Source: Sphingomonas colocasiae
GTDB lineage: Bacteria > Pseudomonadota > Alphaproteobacteria > Sphingomonadales > Sphingomonadaceae
Reading direction: 5' to 3'
Assembly: GCF_019880585.1 (NCBI RefSeq)
Contig: NZ_JAINVV010000004.1
Location: forward strand, 682,001 to 746,000
DNA length: 64,000 nucleotides
A model generated the notes under the pieces. That model was not told the origin of the DNA. It searched no databases and saw nothing but the letters and a program-made list of their open reading frames with translations. Positions 34,731 to 43,799 of the stretch are shown in pieces (positions within the stretch are counted from its first letter, which is position 1; each line of letters starts with the position of its first letter). The position numbers and the translations under genes are program-made.

Positions 34731-35507
34731 TCAGCGATAGCGCGGTGCGGCGTGCGCGAGCGACAGGCCGGGGCGCAGCGCGGTGCGGGCGGCCACGAAG
34801 GCGTCCCAGCCGGCGATATCGGGCAGGGCGGGGATGGTGACGGCCTCGCCCAGGTCGAGCCCGGCGAGCGCCGCGTCGACCATTTCATCGACCTCCATGA
34901 TCATCTCGGCCGGGATGTGCTCAAGGCTTTCCTTTTCCCAGATCGCGGTGCGGGTGATGCCCGGCAGCACGGCCTGGACGCGCACGCCCCTGGGGCCCAG
35001 TTCGGCGGCGATCGCTTCGCTGAATGCGAGCACGAAGGCCTTGGTCGCCGGATAGACCGAGGTGAACGCTTCGGGCATCAGCGCGGTGACCGAGGTGATG
35101 TTGACGATCGTGCCATTGCCCTGGGCTGCGAAACCCGGCGCGACCGCTGCGGTCAGCCGGGTGACGGCGGTGACGTTGAGATTGATCATCGTCGTCAGCA
35201 GCGCGGGATCGGCGGTCGCGATCTGGCCTTCGCCGGCGATGCCGGCATTGTTGACGAGCAGCGTGACCGCCGCGTCGTCGCGCAGCCGCTGTTCGACGGT
35301 CGCGAGGCCGGCCGCGTCCGACAGGTCGGCGGGCAGGATCTCGACCGCGACGCCGGTCTCGGCGCGGAGCCGCTGCGCGAGCGCTTCGAGCTTGTCGGCG
35401 CTGCGCGCGACGAGGATCAGGTCATGGCCGCGCCGGGCGAGGCGATCGGCATAGGTGGCGCCGATGCCGGTGGAGGCGCCGGTGACGAGTGCGGTTCCCT
35501 TGGTCAT
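34731..35507 (-). CDS. SDR family NAD(P)-dependent oxidoreductase
   Basis: This 258-residue classical short-chain dehydrogenase has the cofactor motif GASTGIGATYADRLA, LVNNAGIAG, catalytic Ser in NITSVTAL and Tyr-Lys in YPATKAFVLAF. The substrate is unknown. It is located 52 bases downstream of the chloroperoxidase-like gene on the same strand and is probably cotranscribed and controlled by the divergent GlxA-type regulator at 36522. Confidence 0.92.
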   Translation of the reverse strand: MTKGTALVTGASTGIGATYADRLARRGHDLILVARSADKLEALAQRLRAETGVAVEILPADLSDAAGLATVEQRLRDDAAVTLLVNNAGIAGEGQIATADPALLTTMINLNVTAVTRLTAAVAPGFAAQGNGTIVNITSVTALMPEAFTSVYPATKAFVLAFSEAIAAELGPRGVRVQAVLPGITRTAIWEKESLEHIPAEMIMEVDEMVDAALAGLDLGEAVTIPALPDIAGWDAFVAARTALRPGLSLAHAAPRYR

Positions 35508-35558
35508 CTTTTGTCTCCTTGAGAGACGGGCGGAGCAGACTCCGCCCGTCCGGAAAAT

Positions 35559-36386
35559 TCAGTTGCGGAAGAAGGCGAGCAGGTCGGCGTTGAAGCGGTC
35601 CTGCTGGGTCTGGGGCAGGCCGTGGTCGGCGCCTTCGTAGATCTTGAGGATCGAACCCTGGACCAGCTTGGCGGACATCAGCGCGGAAGCGCCGATGGGC
35701 ACGATCTGGTCGTCATCGCCATGGACGATCAAGGTGGGACGATCGATCTTCTTGAGATCCTCGGTGAAGTCGCTTTCGGAAAAGGCGCGGATCGAGTCGA
35801 GCTGGCCCTTGAGCCCGCCCATCATGCCCTGCCGCCAGAATTCCTCGCGGATGCCTTCGGAGATCGTCGCGCCGTCGCGGTTATAGCCGTAAAAGGGGAT
35901 CGTCAGATCCTTGAAGAACTGCGAGCGGTTGTCATAGGTGCCCTTGCGGATGCCGTCGAACACATCGATCGGCAGGCCGCCGGGATTGGCCTCGGTCTTC
36001 AGCATCAGCGGGGGAACCGCGCCGACCAGCACCACCTTGGCGACGCGGGCGGTGCCATGACGGCCAAGATAGCGGGTCACTTCGCCGCCGCCTGTCGAAT
36101 GGCCGACCAGGATGACGTTCTCCAGGTCGAGCTGGTCGAGCAGTTCACCGAGATCGTCGGCATATTGATCCATGGTGTTGTCGTTCCACACCTGATCCGA
36201 TCGGCCATGGCTACGGCGGTCGTGCGCGATGGTGCGGAAGCCCTGATTGGCGAAGAACACCATCTGCCCGTCCCACGCATCGGCGCTGAGCGGCCAGCCA
36301 TGCGAGAAGACGATAGGCTGGGCGTCCTTGCTGCCCCAGTCCTTGTAGAAGATGCGGGTGCCGTCCCTGGTGGTGATCGTGCTCAT
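35559..36386 (-). CDS. Alpha/beta hydrolase, non-heme chloroperoxidase / arylesterase type
   Basis: This 275-residue protein has the chloroperoxidase-like pattern: [16 protein letters not shown] with oxyanion [16 protein letters not shown], nucleophile [17 protein letters not shown], Asp in HGDDDQIVP and His in GADHGLP. Family members act as esterases or perhydrolases in vivo. No signal peptide. It is divergent from the GlxA-type regulator, with a 135-base promoter region between. Confidence 0.92.
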   Translation of the reverse strand: MSTITTRDGTRIFYKDWGSKDAQPIVFSHGWPLSADAWDGQMVFFANQGFRTIAHDRRSHGRSDQVWNDNTMDQYADDLGELLDQLDLENVILVGHSTGGGEVTRYLGRHGTARVAKVVLVGAVPPLMLKTEANPGGLPIDVFDGIRKGTYDNRSQFFKDLTIPFYGYNRDGATISEGIREEFWRQGMMGGLKGQLDSIRAFSESDFTEDLKKIDRPTLIVHGDDDQIVPIGASALMSAKLVQGSILKIYEGADHGLPQTQQDRFNADLLAFFRN

Positions 36387-36521
36387 CGTTCGATCCTTTC
36401 GAAATACTGGGTTTCCGAGACTTTCGGTGCGTTTCCGCCGCCGATGGACAGGAGATAGGCCGCTTCCGGAACGATCAGGATTGGCGTATCCGACATAAGA
36501 CAGGCCAAAACTGACAAAGGT

Positions 36522-37511
36522 ATGACGATGGCGCGGACCGTGGCGAACCCGTCAAGGGCGGAAGTCGGATTGATGCTCTATCCGGATTGTCAGATGGCGA
36601 TGATCCACGGCATGACCGATCTGCTCGCGATCGCCGGCAGCTTCTCCGAGAAGCATGGTGGCCAGCGATTGAGGGTCAGCCATTGGCGGCGCGATGACGA
36701 TGGCGGCTTCATGCGCTGTTTCGACACCGATCCGGGCAGCGATGGAGAGCCGCAGGTGCTGATCGTGCCGGGGCGGCTGTCCGGCCCGGTCACGCCGGAG
36801 GAGGCCGCGCCCTACGCGCGTTGGCTGCTCAATCGGCATGCCCAGGGCGCCACGCTCGTCTCCAATTGCGGCGGCGCGTTCCTGCTGGCGTCCACCGGAT
36901 TGCTTGCCGGACGGCGGGTCACCACCCATTGGGCCTTTGTCGACGCCTTTCGCGAACGCTTTCCCGACGTGATGGTCGATCCTGACAAGATGGTGATCGA
37001 GGATGGCGACATCATCACCGCGGGTGGGCTGATGGCGTGGACCGACCTCGGCATGCGCTTGGTCGATCGCTTGCTGGGGCCAACGGTGATGATGGAAACC
37101 GGCAAGTTCCTGCTGATCGATCCGGCCGGGCGCGAGCAGCGGCATTACAGCAGCTTCGCGCCGACGCTCACCCATGGCGACGAGGCGATCCTGAAAGTGC
37201 AGCACTGGCTGCAGGCCAAGGGTGCGCGCGACGTGGGCGTGCGCGAAATGGCGGCGGAGGCGCATATGGAGGAACGCACATTCCTTCGCCGCTTCCGCGC
37301 CGCGACAGGGCTGAAGCCGACCGAATATACGCAGAAGCTGCGGGTGGGAAAAGCGCGCGAACTGCTGGAGTTCACTAACCGCCCGGTCGATCAGATCGCC
37401 TGGTCGGTCGGCTATGAGGACCCTGGCGCCTTTCGCAAGGTGTTCAACAAGGTGACCGGATTGCCGCCGGGCGATTATCGCCGGCGCTTCGGGGTGTCGG
37501 GGCAGGCGTAG
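36522..37511 (+). CDS. GlxA-type transcriptional regulator (DJ-1/PfpI plus AraC domain)
   Basis: This 329-residue protein has an N-terminal class I glutamine-amidotransferase-like domain ([38 protein letters not shown] with the elbow Cys) and a C-terminal AraC double helix-turn-helix ([37 protein letters not shown]). Such regulators usually activate neighbouring divergent genes, here the chloroperoxidase-like and SDR pair. The effector is unknown. A shorter start at ATG 36528 is possible. Confidence 0.92.
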   Translation: MTMARTVANPSRAEVGLMLYPDCQMAMIHGMTDLLAIAGSFSEKHGGQRLRVSHWRRDDDGGFMRCFDTDPGSDGEPQVLIVPGRLSGPVTPEEAAPYARWLLNRHAQGATLVSNCGGAFLLASTGLLAGRRVTTHWAFVDAFRERFPDVMVDPDKMVIEDGDIITAGGLMAWTDLGMRLVDRLLGPTVMMETGKFLLIDPAGREQRHYSSFAPTLTHGDEAILKVQHWLQAKGARDVGVREMAAEAHMEERTFLRRFRAATGLKPTEYTQKLRVGKARELLEFTNRPVDQIAWSVGYEDPGAFRKVFNKVTGLPPGDYRRRFGVSGQA

Positions 37512-37513
37512 CT

Positions 37514-37552
37514 TTTTCCGGTTCGGGCTTCGACAAGCTCAGCCCGAACGGG
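37514..37552. terminator. Bidirectional hairpin between GlxA-type regulator and nhaA
   Basis: TTCGGGCT and AGCCCGAA pair around TCGACAAGCTC, preceded on the plus strand by CTTTTTCCGG. It lies between two convergent stop codons and overlaps the last codons of nhaA. It is related to the dispersed GGTTCGGGCTTCGACAAGCTC repeat. Confidence 0.6.
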
Positions 37553-38831
37553 GGAGGGGTTGGTTTGTCTCATCCTCGCATCGCGCATCGCCGTCCGCAT
37601 CGATCTCGCGTGACATCTCCGCTTCCTCCATCTCGTACGCGGCATGTGCCGGCGCGAAGCGGAGCACCGCGAAGCCGACGATCGCCGACAGCAGCGAGCC
37701 GAGCAGCACGCCGATCTTGGCTTCCTCGATCAGCAGCGGGTCGCCGGGAAAGGCGAGGGCGCCGATGAACAGGCTCATCGTGAAACCGATGCCGCACATC
37801 AGCGAGACGCCGTAGATCTGCAGCCATGTGGCGCCGCGCAGCTTGCCGGCGATGCCGAATTTCACCGCCAGCCAGATGCTGCCGAAGATGCCGATCTGCT
37901 TGCCCAGGAACAGCCCGGCGGCAATGCCGAGCGGCAGCGGCGCGAGCAATTGCGACGGCCCCATGCCGGCCAGGGAGACGCCGGCATTGGCGAAACCGAA
38001 CAGCGGCACGATGGCATAGGCGACGCTCGGATGGAGCGCGTGTTCAAGCCGGTGCAACGGCGAATCCACGGCATCCGGGGCGCCCGGGGTGCGCTTGATG
38101 GGAATGGCGAAGGCCGCGAGCACGCCCGCGATGGTGGCGTGCACACCCGAGAGCAATACCGCATACCAGAGCAATGCCGCGCCGATCATATAGGGGGTGA
38201 GCGCCATCACGCCGCGACGGTTGAGCAGCATCATGCCCGCCAGGATCACCGCGGCGGCGGCGAGCGCGATCAGGTTGATCTTGGCGGTATAGGCGATCGC
38301 GATGATCGCGACCGCGCCCATGTCGTCGACGATCGCGACGGTGGTCAGGAACAGCTTGAGCGAGGTCGGCGCGCGGCTGCCGAGCAGGGCCAGCACGCCG
38401 ATGGCGAAGGCGATGTCGGTCGCCGCCGGGATCGCCCAGCCGGCCGCCAGCCCGGGGTCGCGCGCGGCCGCGATCAGGTAGATGATGGCGGGCACCGCCA
38501 TGCCGGCGGCGGCGGCGAGCACGGGCAGGCGGCGCTGCTGCCAGGTGGCGAGCCGCCCGTCGACGAACTCGCGCTTGATCTCCAGCCCGACGAGCAGGAA
38601 GAAGATCGCCATCAGGCCGTCATTGATCCACAGATGCGCGGTCATCGGGCCGAGCTTCTCGGTCAGCACCGGCCCCAGGGGGGCGTGGAGCAGATGGTGA
38701 TAGGCCTCGGCCAGCGGCCCGTTGGCGACGATCAGCGCCAGTGCCGCTGCCGCCATGAGCACGATTCCGCCGGCGGCCTCGCTTTGCAGGAAATCGCGTA
38801 ACGCGGAGATCGGGCCGGTGCGTTGAGTCAT
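37539..38831 (-). CDS. nhaA: Na+/H+ antiporter NhaA
   Basis: This 430-residue inner-membrane antiporter with about 12 helices has the family hallmarks WINDGLMAIFFLLVGLEIKRE, AIPAATDIAFAIGVLALLGS with the paired region before VAIVDDMGAVAIIAI, which carries the ion-binding Asp-Asp. LSGVHATIAGVLAAFAIPIK and CGIGFTMSLFIGALAF follow. ATG 38831 is chosen with AGGA eight bases upstream. The C-terminal acidic tail (EMEEAEMSREIDADGDA) extends beyond the E. coli protein. Roles in sodium and alkaline-pH tolerance. Confidence 0.96.
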   Translation of the reverse strand: MTQRTGPISALRDFLQSEAAGGIVLMAAAALALIVANGPLAEAYHHLLHAPLGPVLTEKLGPMTAHLWINDGLMAIFFLLVGLEIKREFVDGRLATWQQRRLPVLAAAAGMAVPAIIYLIAAARDPGLAAGWAIPAATDIAFAIGVLALLGSRAPTSLKLFLTTVAIVDDMGAVAIIAIAYTAKINLIALAAAAVILAGMMLLNRRGVMALTPYMIGAALLWYAVLLSGVHATIAGVLAAFAIPIKRTPGAPDAVDSPLHRLEHALHPSVAYAIVPLFGFANAGVSLAGMGPSQLLAPLPLGIAAGLFLGKQIGIFGSIWLAVKFGIAGKLRGATWLQIYGVSLMCGIGFTMSLFIGALAFPGDPLLIEEAKIGVLLGSLLSAIVGFAVLRFAPAHAAYEMEEAEMSREIDADGDARCEDETNQPLPRSG

Positions 38832-38935
38832 GTCCCATGTCCTACCCGGTGGAGCCGTCAAGGCAAGACTGGCCTTGCCGTGGATAAAAGCGCGGATCCG
38901 AACGTTATCGTCATGAGATCATTCGGGAGGGCCTG

Positions 38936-39985
38936 TTGCGTATCATCCTCTGGCTTGTCGGCACGCTGCTCCTGATCGGCGCCGTCGTCTTCGCGCTGCC
39001 ACATATCCTCGTCCGATCGGAACCGACGCCGTCGCCGGGCGCGACGGCGCAGCAACCGCTCGCCGACGACCAGCCGCGTCCGATCATGCAGGCGCAGGTA
39101 GTGCTCGATCGTCTGGGGTTCGGCACCGGCGTGATCGACGGCAAGGAAGGCCAATCCTTCGCCGCCGCGCTGCGCGGGTTCCAGGAATCGAAGGGGCTCG
39201 CGAAAAGCGGCACGCTCGACGCGCCGACGCGCACCGCGCTGGCCGAATGGACGAACATTCCCGCGACCCGCATCGTCACCATCTCAGCCGATTTCGCCAA
39301 GGGACCGTTCACGCCGGTCATCCCGCGCGATCCGGCCGCGCAGGCGAAGCTGCCGATGCTCGGCTATCGCAACCTTGCCGAAAAGCTCGCCGAACGTTTC
39401 CATACCGATACCGAAACCCTGATCGCGATCAACGCGCCCGGTACGAAGATCGGCGCCGGCCTGTCGATCCGCGTGCCCAATATCGGCGATGCGGCGATCG
39501 ATGCGGCCAAGGTCGAGGACGCCGAATGGCGGACGACGCTCGCCACGCTGGGCGTCGGTACGGCACAGCCCGGCGCGGAGCGGGTGGTGGTCGACAAGTC
39601 CGAAGCCGTGCTGAAGGTGTTCGATGCGAAGGATCGGCTGGTCGCGCAATTTCCCGCGACCATGGGAAGCGAGCATGATCCGCTGCCGATCGGCAAATGG
39701 ACGATCAAGGGCGTCTCCTACAATCCGCCCTTCCACTATAATCCGGACCTGTTCTGGGATGCGTCTTCCAAACACGGCAAGGCATTGCTGCCGCCTGGCC
39801 CCAACGGCCCGGTCGGTGTGGTCTGGATCGACCTGTCCAAGCCGCATTACGGCATCCATGGCACGCCCGAGCCGCAATCGATCGGCCGAGCCGAAAGCCA
39901 TGGCTGCATCCGGCTGACCAATTGGGATGCAGCGCGACTGGCGATGATGGTGAAGCCGGGCACCCCGGCGCATTTCGTGCCTTAA
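38936..39985 (+). CDS. L,D-transpeptidase with peptidoglycan-binding domain
   Basis: This 349-residue protein has an N-terminal membrane anchor/signal (IILWLVGTLLLIGAVVFAL), a PG_binding_1-like domain (AQVVLDRLGFGTGVIDGKEG) and a C-terminal YkuD catalytic domain with HGTPEPQSIGRAESHGCIRL, holding the catalytic His and Cys. It forms 3-3 crosslinks or attaches proteins in the periplasm. The start is TTG 38936 with GGGAGG before it; no upstream ATG. It is convergent with the speD end of the large operon. Confidence 0.92.
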   Translation: MRIILWLVGTLLLIGAVVFALPHILVRSEPTPSPGATAQQPLADDQPRPIMQAQVVLDRLGFGTGVIDGKEGQSFAAALRGFQESKGLAKSGTLDAPTRTALAEWTNIPATRIVTISADFAKGPFTPVIPRDPAAQAKLPMLGYRNLAEKLAERFHTDTETLIAINAPGTKIGAGLSIRVPNIGDAAIDAAKVEDAEWRTTLATLGVGTAQPGAERVVVDKSEAVLKVFDAKDRLVAQFPATMGSEHDPLPIGKWTIKGVSYNPPFHYNPDLFWDASSKHGKALLPPGPNGPVGVVWIDLSKPHYGIHGTPEPQSIGRAESHGCIRLTNWDAARLAMMVKPGTPAHFVP

Positions 39986-39995
39986 TTGGCTGGCT

Positions 39996-40376
39996 TCAGC
40001 CGGCAGGCGCCATCCCGTAGCCGCGGGCGATCGTGCGCTGCTCGACCCGCTCGGGCCGGAGCCGATCGACGATCGCGGCGAGCGCCGCGTCCAGATCGTG
40101 CCGGGTGCCGCACAGGAAGAAATCGAGCGCGGCGTAACCATGCTCCGGCCAGCTATGGATCGAGATATGCGATTCCGCGAGCAGCGCGACGCCGGTCACA
40201 CCCTGGCCCGGGCCGAAGCCGTGCAGCCTGATCTCCAGCAAGGTCGCGCCGGCGCCGGCGACGGCCGCGCGCAAGGCTGTTTCGATCAGCGCGATGTCGT
40301 CGAGGCCGGTGCAGCCGTGCAGGTCCGCCAGCAAATGGCGGCCATCATAGGCTGGGCTGGGCATCGGCTGGGTCAT
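39996..40376 (-). CDS. speD: S-adenosylmethionine decarboxylase proenzyme
   Basis: This 126-residue short bacterial-type AdoMetDC contains LLADLHGCTGLDD and AESHISIHSWPEHGYAALDF. The Ser in ESHIS is the self-cleavage site that becomes the pyruvoyl group. The His and Cys (FFLCG) of the active site are present. It produces decarboxylated SAM, the aminopropyl donor for spermidine. Last gene of the eight-gene operon, overlapping the flavin oxidoreductase by four bases. The spermidine-synthase-like partner is two genes upstream. Confidence 0.94.
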   Translation of the reverse strand: MTQPMPSPAYDGRHLLADLHGCTGLDDIALIETALRAAVAGAGATLLEIRLHGFGPGQGVTGVALLAESHISIHSWPEHGYAALDFFLCGTRHDLDAALAAIVDRLRPERVEQRTIARGYGMAPAG

Positions 40377-41992
40377 AGCATCGTCTCATGGGTGTGGCCG
40401 GTGAAGCGCATCGCATCTTCCGCCGCCAGCACGCCGCGATAATGCGCTTCCTCGAACAGCGATAGCCCGCTCAGATCCGAATGCGCCAGGAAGAAGGGCG
40501 GGCGCGTCACCGCTGCCGCTTGCGGCGCGGCCTGCCAGATGAAGCCGGGGACGGGGCGGATCATCGCATGGCCCCAGCGCCACAGGTCGATACTGCGGAT
40601 CGCGCCCTCCAGATCGGGATTGGTCGCCAGCAGGTCGTCGGCGACGATCCGGCGCCAGTGCTCGGCCGGACGCTCGACCAGCAGGCGGCGCGCGGCGGCG
40701 GGCTCCATGTTCGACAGCGGCAGATACCAGGTCAGCACCGTCTCCTTCCGGCGCGCGCCGATCGTCTGGTGTGTCGCGACGACATAGCCGAGCGCTTCGG
40801 ACGTGGCGGAAACATTGTCCCAGGCCAGTTTCGCGCCACGCCCGGCGGGATGGCGGTCGACCGTGACATTGGCGATCAACCAGGGCGCATAGCCAAAGGC
40901 CCTGGCGGGCGCGGTCACATCGGGCGCGATCCGCGCCGCGACGAAATGCGGCATGGCGAGGATCGCGGCGGCGGCGCGCGTGCGGACGCTGGCGTTCCTG
41001 GCGACATCGAAACTGTCGATGACGACGCCGTCCGCGTCGCGCGCCGCGCGGAACACGATCCGGCCCGGCGCGATCCTGGGCGCGAAACGCGCAGCCATGG
41101 CGCGCGCCAGCCGGGCATTGCCCTCCGGCCAGGTCAGCACATTTTCTCCCGCGCCATCGGCCGCCCAGCCGCGTCGCCCCGCGAAATAATGGATGCCCGC
41201 CCAGGCGGAGACCTGTGCCGGCTCGCAGCCATAATCGTCGCGACAGCTATAGCGGAGATGCGCGCGCAGCACCGGCGATCGCCAGCCCTGCGCATCGAGC
41301 CAGTCGGCGAAACCGATCCGATCGAGCGCGAGCAGGTCCGCATCCCGCGAGCTATAGGCGATGGGCAGGGCGAAGGCGGGCTTGCCGTCGCTGCCGATCC
41401 GTTTCGAGAATGCGGCCATCGCCGCGCCGAACGCGGCGAGATCGGCCTCGTCGGTTTCGCTGAGCGCGCTGTGCGGCACCAGCCCTTCCTGCCAGCGGCC
41501 TTTCCAGAGCAGCCGTTCCTCCAGATCGGCGCAGAGCTGATAGGGGTCGTAGACCGGCGCGCCGTCCTTCTCGCCGGTGATCATGCCGAATTGGGTCAGC
41601 ATCCGGCGCAGCGCGCCCGCCTCGCGATTGGCGACGGGCAGATAATGTGCGCCGAGCGGATAGGCGGAGACGGCATTGCGGCCGCCGCGCGCATTGCCGC
41701 CCACGTCGTCCTCGAGTTCGAGCAGGCGGAAATCGTCATGGCCGGCTTCCGCCAGCGCCCAGCCGGCCGCGAGCCCCGCGACGCCGCCGCCGGCGATGAC
41801 GATGCCCGTGTGCTCCTCATGCGCGGGTTCGGGAAAACCGCCGTCGCGCAGGCGATGCCCGCGCGCCATGTCCGCGCCGCCCTCGGTGCCCTGGGGCGTG
41901 CCATCCCGCGTGACGCCCCAGCCGATCCCCGCCGCCGCGACGCCGGCGCCCGCGCCCGCGATCAGCGTGCGCCTGCTCGGGCGCCAGCTCAT
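40373..41992 (-). CDS. Tat-exported FAD-dependent oxidoreductase (amine-oxidase-like)
   Basis: This 539-residue flavoprotein starts WRPSRRTLIAGAGAGVAAAG, a good twin-arginine signal (SRRTLIAG). The dinucleotide site is IVIAGGGVAGLAAGWALAEA, near residue 63, with LLELEDDVGGNARGG after it, like amine oxidases and phytoene-desaturase-like enzymes. The later part (AAILAMPHFVAARIAPDV, TVLTWYLPLSNMEPAAAR) fits the substrate domain of that superfamily. ATG 41992 overlaps the upstream gene stop. Between spermidine-synthase-like and speD genes, a polyamine or related amine substrate is plausible but unproven. The likely location is the periplasm. Confidence 0.85.
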   Translation of the reverse strand: MSWRPSRRTLIAGAGAGVAAAGIGWGVTRDGTPQGTEGGADMARGHRLRDGGFPEPAHEEHTGIVIAGGGVAGLAAGWALAEAGHDDFRLLELEDDVGGNARGGRNAVSAYPLGAHYLPVANREAGALRRMLTQFGMITGEKDGAPVYDPYQLCADLEERLLWKGRWQEGLVPHSALSETDEADLAAFGAAMAAFSKRIGSDGKPAFALPIAYSSRDADLLALDRIGFADWLDAQGWRSPVLRAHLRYSCRDDYGCEPAQVSAWAGIHYFAGRRGWAADGAGENVLTWPEGNARLARAMAARFAPRIAPGRIVFRAARDADGVVIDSFDVARNASVRTRAAAAILAMPHFVAARIAPDVTAPARAFGYAPWLIANVTVDRHPAGRGAKLAWDNVSATSEALGYVVATHQTIGARRKETVLTWYLPLSNMEPAAARRLLVERPAEHWRRIVADDLLATNPDLEGAIRSIDLWRWGHAMIRPVPGFIWQAAPQAAAVTRPPFFLAHSDLSGLSLFEEAHYRGVLAAEDAMRFTGHTHETML

Positions 41993-43584
41993 CCCTCGTA
42001 CCGTGCCCATTCGGCCGCGAATTCGCGGACCAGCGCCTGGTTGTCGAGCCGGTTCACCGGCATCGGCCGTCGCGCCATGTCGGGCGGGAAATCGAACAGC
42101 CGTTCGGCGGTCTCGGCGGAGAGGAAGCGCGCGCCGGGCAGGATGCGCGCCTGTTGCGGCACCGCGCCATGCGCGGCGAGGATGAAGCCCCATTCGCCGA
42201 AGCTTGGCACATAGGCATGATAGGGTTTGGTCGAGAGGCCCGCCGCCTCGATCGTTGCCGCCACCGTCCAGAAGGCGCCGGGCGCGACGAGTGGTGAGGT
42301 GCTTTGCACCACCGCGACGCCGCCGGGTGCGAGCACGCGGGACAATTCGCGATAGAAGCTTTCGGTATAGAGCTTGCCGACCGAGAAGTCTGTCGGATCG
42401 GGGAAGTCGACGATGATCGCGTCGTAACGGCCGCGCGCCTCGCGCAGCCAGCGGAAGCCGTCAGCGTTGATCACGCGCAGTCGCGAATCGCTGAGCGAGC
42501 CGCGATTGAGCGCGACGAGCATGTCGCTTTGCGAGAACAGCTTGGTCATCTCCGGATCGAGATCGACCAGCGTGATGTGGCGCACATCGGGGTGCTTCAG
42601 CACCTCGCGCGCGGCGAGCCCGTCGCCGCCGCCCAGGATCAGCACGTCGCGCGGATGCGCCACGCGGCCGATCGCCGGATGCACCAGGGCTTCGTGATAG
42701 CGATATTCGTCGCGCGACGAGAATTGCAGATTGCCGTTGAGGAACAGGCGCAAATCGTCGCCGCTGCGCGTGAGCACGATCCGCTGGAAGGGGGTGGACA
42801 GCGCATAGATGACGGGTTCGCCATAGCCGGCGACTTCGGCCCAGCGCTGCAGCCGTTCGGCGACGACGAAGCCGCCCAGCAGCAGCATCGCGGCGACGAT
42901 GCCCGCGATCTTCTCGGCCAGCATCGCCCGCTTCGCCGGCAGCATGAAGAGCACGGCCAGCGCCACCGCGACGTTGAGCAGGCCGAACAGGAAGCCGGTG
43001 CGGATCATGCCCAGCCAGGGCATCAGCACCAGCGGGAACAGCAGCGATGCCGCCAGCGCGCCGACATAATCGAAGGTCAGAACATTGGAGACCGTTTCGC
43101 TGAAGTCGAAACGGCCGCGCAGGATGCGCATCAGCAGCGGGATTTCCAGCCCGACGAAAAAGCCGATCGCGAGCACCAGCGCATAGAGCGCGACGCGGAA
43201 ATGATCGAGCACCGGGAACAGCGTGAACAATGCCGCGGCGGACCAGCCGCCGAGCAGCGCGATCAGGATCTCGACGCGGACGAACAGGCGCAGTTCGTCG
43301 CGCTTCACATAGCGCGAGCACCAGCTGCCGATCCCCATCGCGAACAGATAGGTGCCGATGACGGTGGAGAATTGCGTGACGCTGTCGCCCAGCAGGTAGC
43401 TGGCGATCGTGCTGGCGAGCAGTTCATAGATCAGCCCGCAGGTGGCGACGACGAAGACGGAGACGAGCAGCGCCCCCGCGAAAGCCGATCCTTTGGGATA
43501 TCGCTCGCCGGAGTCTGTTTCGGAAAGCGCGGTAGAGCGCTTTTCGGAGGCGGTACCGTTTTCCCCAACGGGGCTCTCAGCCAT
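41989..43584 (-). CDS. Membrane-anchored spermidine synthase-like aminopropyltransferase
   Basis: This 531-residue protein has two parts. Residues about 35-255 hold roughly seven hydrophobic helices (FAGALLVSVFVVATCGLIYE, ALYALVLAIGFFVGLEIPLL). From about 265 on is a polyamine-synthase SAM domain with LILGGGDGLAAREVLKHPDV, LVDLDPEMTKLF and DFPDPTDFSVGKLYTESFY, which resembles the catalytic Asp/gatekeeper loop. SpeD supplies its likely co-substrate. Residues 13-25 are encoded by a repeat end (43510-43547). The start overlaps the DUF350 stop by eight bases. The true acceptor (putrescine or another amine) is unknown. Confidence 0.9.
   Translation of the reverse strand: MAESPVGENGTASEKRSTALSETDSGERYPKGSAFAGALLVSVFVVATCGLIYELLASTIASYLLGDSVTQFSTVIGTYLFAMGIGSWCSRYVKRDELRLFVRVEILIALLGGWSAAALFTLFPVLDHFRVALYALVLAIGFFVGLEIPLLMRILRGRFDFSETVSNVLTFDYVGALAASLLFPLVLMPWLGMIRTGFLFGLLNVAVALAVLFMLPAKRAMLAEKIAGIVAAMLLLGGFVVAERLQRWAEVAGYGEPVIYALSTPFQRIVLTRSGDDLRLFLNGNLQFSSRDEYRYHEALVHPAIGRVAHPRDVLILGGGDGLAAREVLKHPDVRHITLVDLDPEMTKLFSQSDMLVALNRGSLSDSRLRVINADGFRWLREARGRYDAIIVDFPDPTDFSVGKLYTESFYRELSRVLAPGGVAVVQSTSPLVAPGAFWTVAATIEAAGLSTKPYHAYVPSFGEWGFILAAHGAVPQQARILPGARFLSAETAERLFDFPPDMARRPMPVNRLDNQALVREFAAEWARYEG
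43510..43547. repeat. MITE-like repeat end A4 inside a coding region
   Basis: GGAGTCTGTTTCGGAAAGCG is followed by CGGTAGAGCGCTTTTCGG. This matches the left TIR and terminal hairpin layout of A1 (4175). It is in frame within the 5' coding part of the spermidine-synthase-like gene and encodes the low-complexity segment ASEKRSTALSETDSG. Confidence 0.65.
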
Positions 43585-43789
43585 GGATGGCGGCGGCCAC
43601 GATGATCGCGAGCCCGATCGCGACCGCGCCCGCGAACTGGGCGACGGCGCGGTTCTGCTTCTCGTTGATTTCCTGCCACAATTTGCCAGGCGTCAGCAGG
43701 TCGAGAATGACGAAGCCGACAACGAACACGGCGATGCCGATGCCCGCGTAAAGCAGGGTGTTGAGCAGGGCGGGGACCGTGGTGACCAT
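43577..43789 (-). CDS. DUF350 family small membrane protein
   Basis: This 70-residue protein has two hydrophobic helices, LLNTLLYAGIGIAVFVVGFV and QFAGAVAIGLAIIVAAAI, joined by a polar hairpin LTPGKLWQEINEKQNRAVA. This matches one repeat unit of DUF350 (YjfL-like). The start is ATG 43789 with GGAGG nine bases upstream. It overlaps the next gene by eight bases. DUF350 proteins recur beside DUF4178, SPFH and polyamine genes in bacterial envelope-stress-type operons; molecular function is unknown. Confidence 0.88.
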   Translation of the reverse strand: MVTTVPALLNTLLYAGIGIAVFVVGFVILDLLTPGKLWQEINEKQNRAVAQFAGAVAIGLAIIVAAAIHG

Positions 43790-43799
43790 CGCATTCCTC

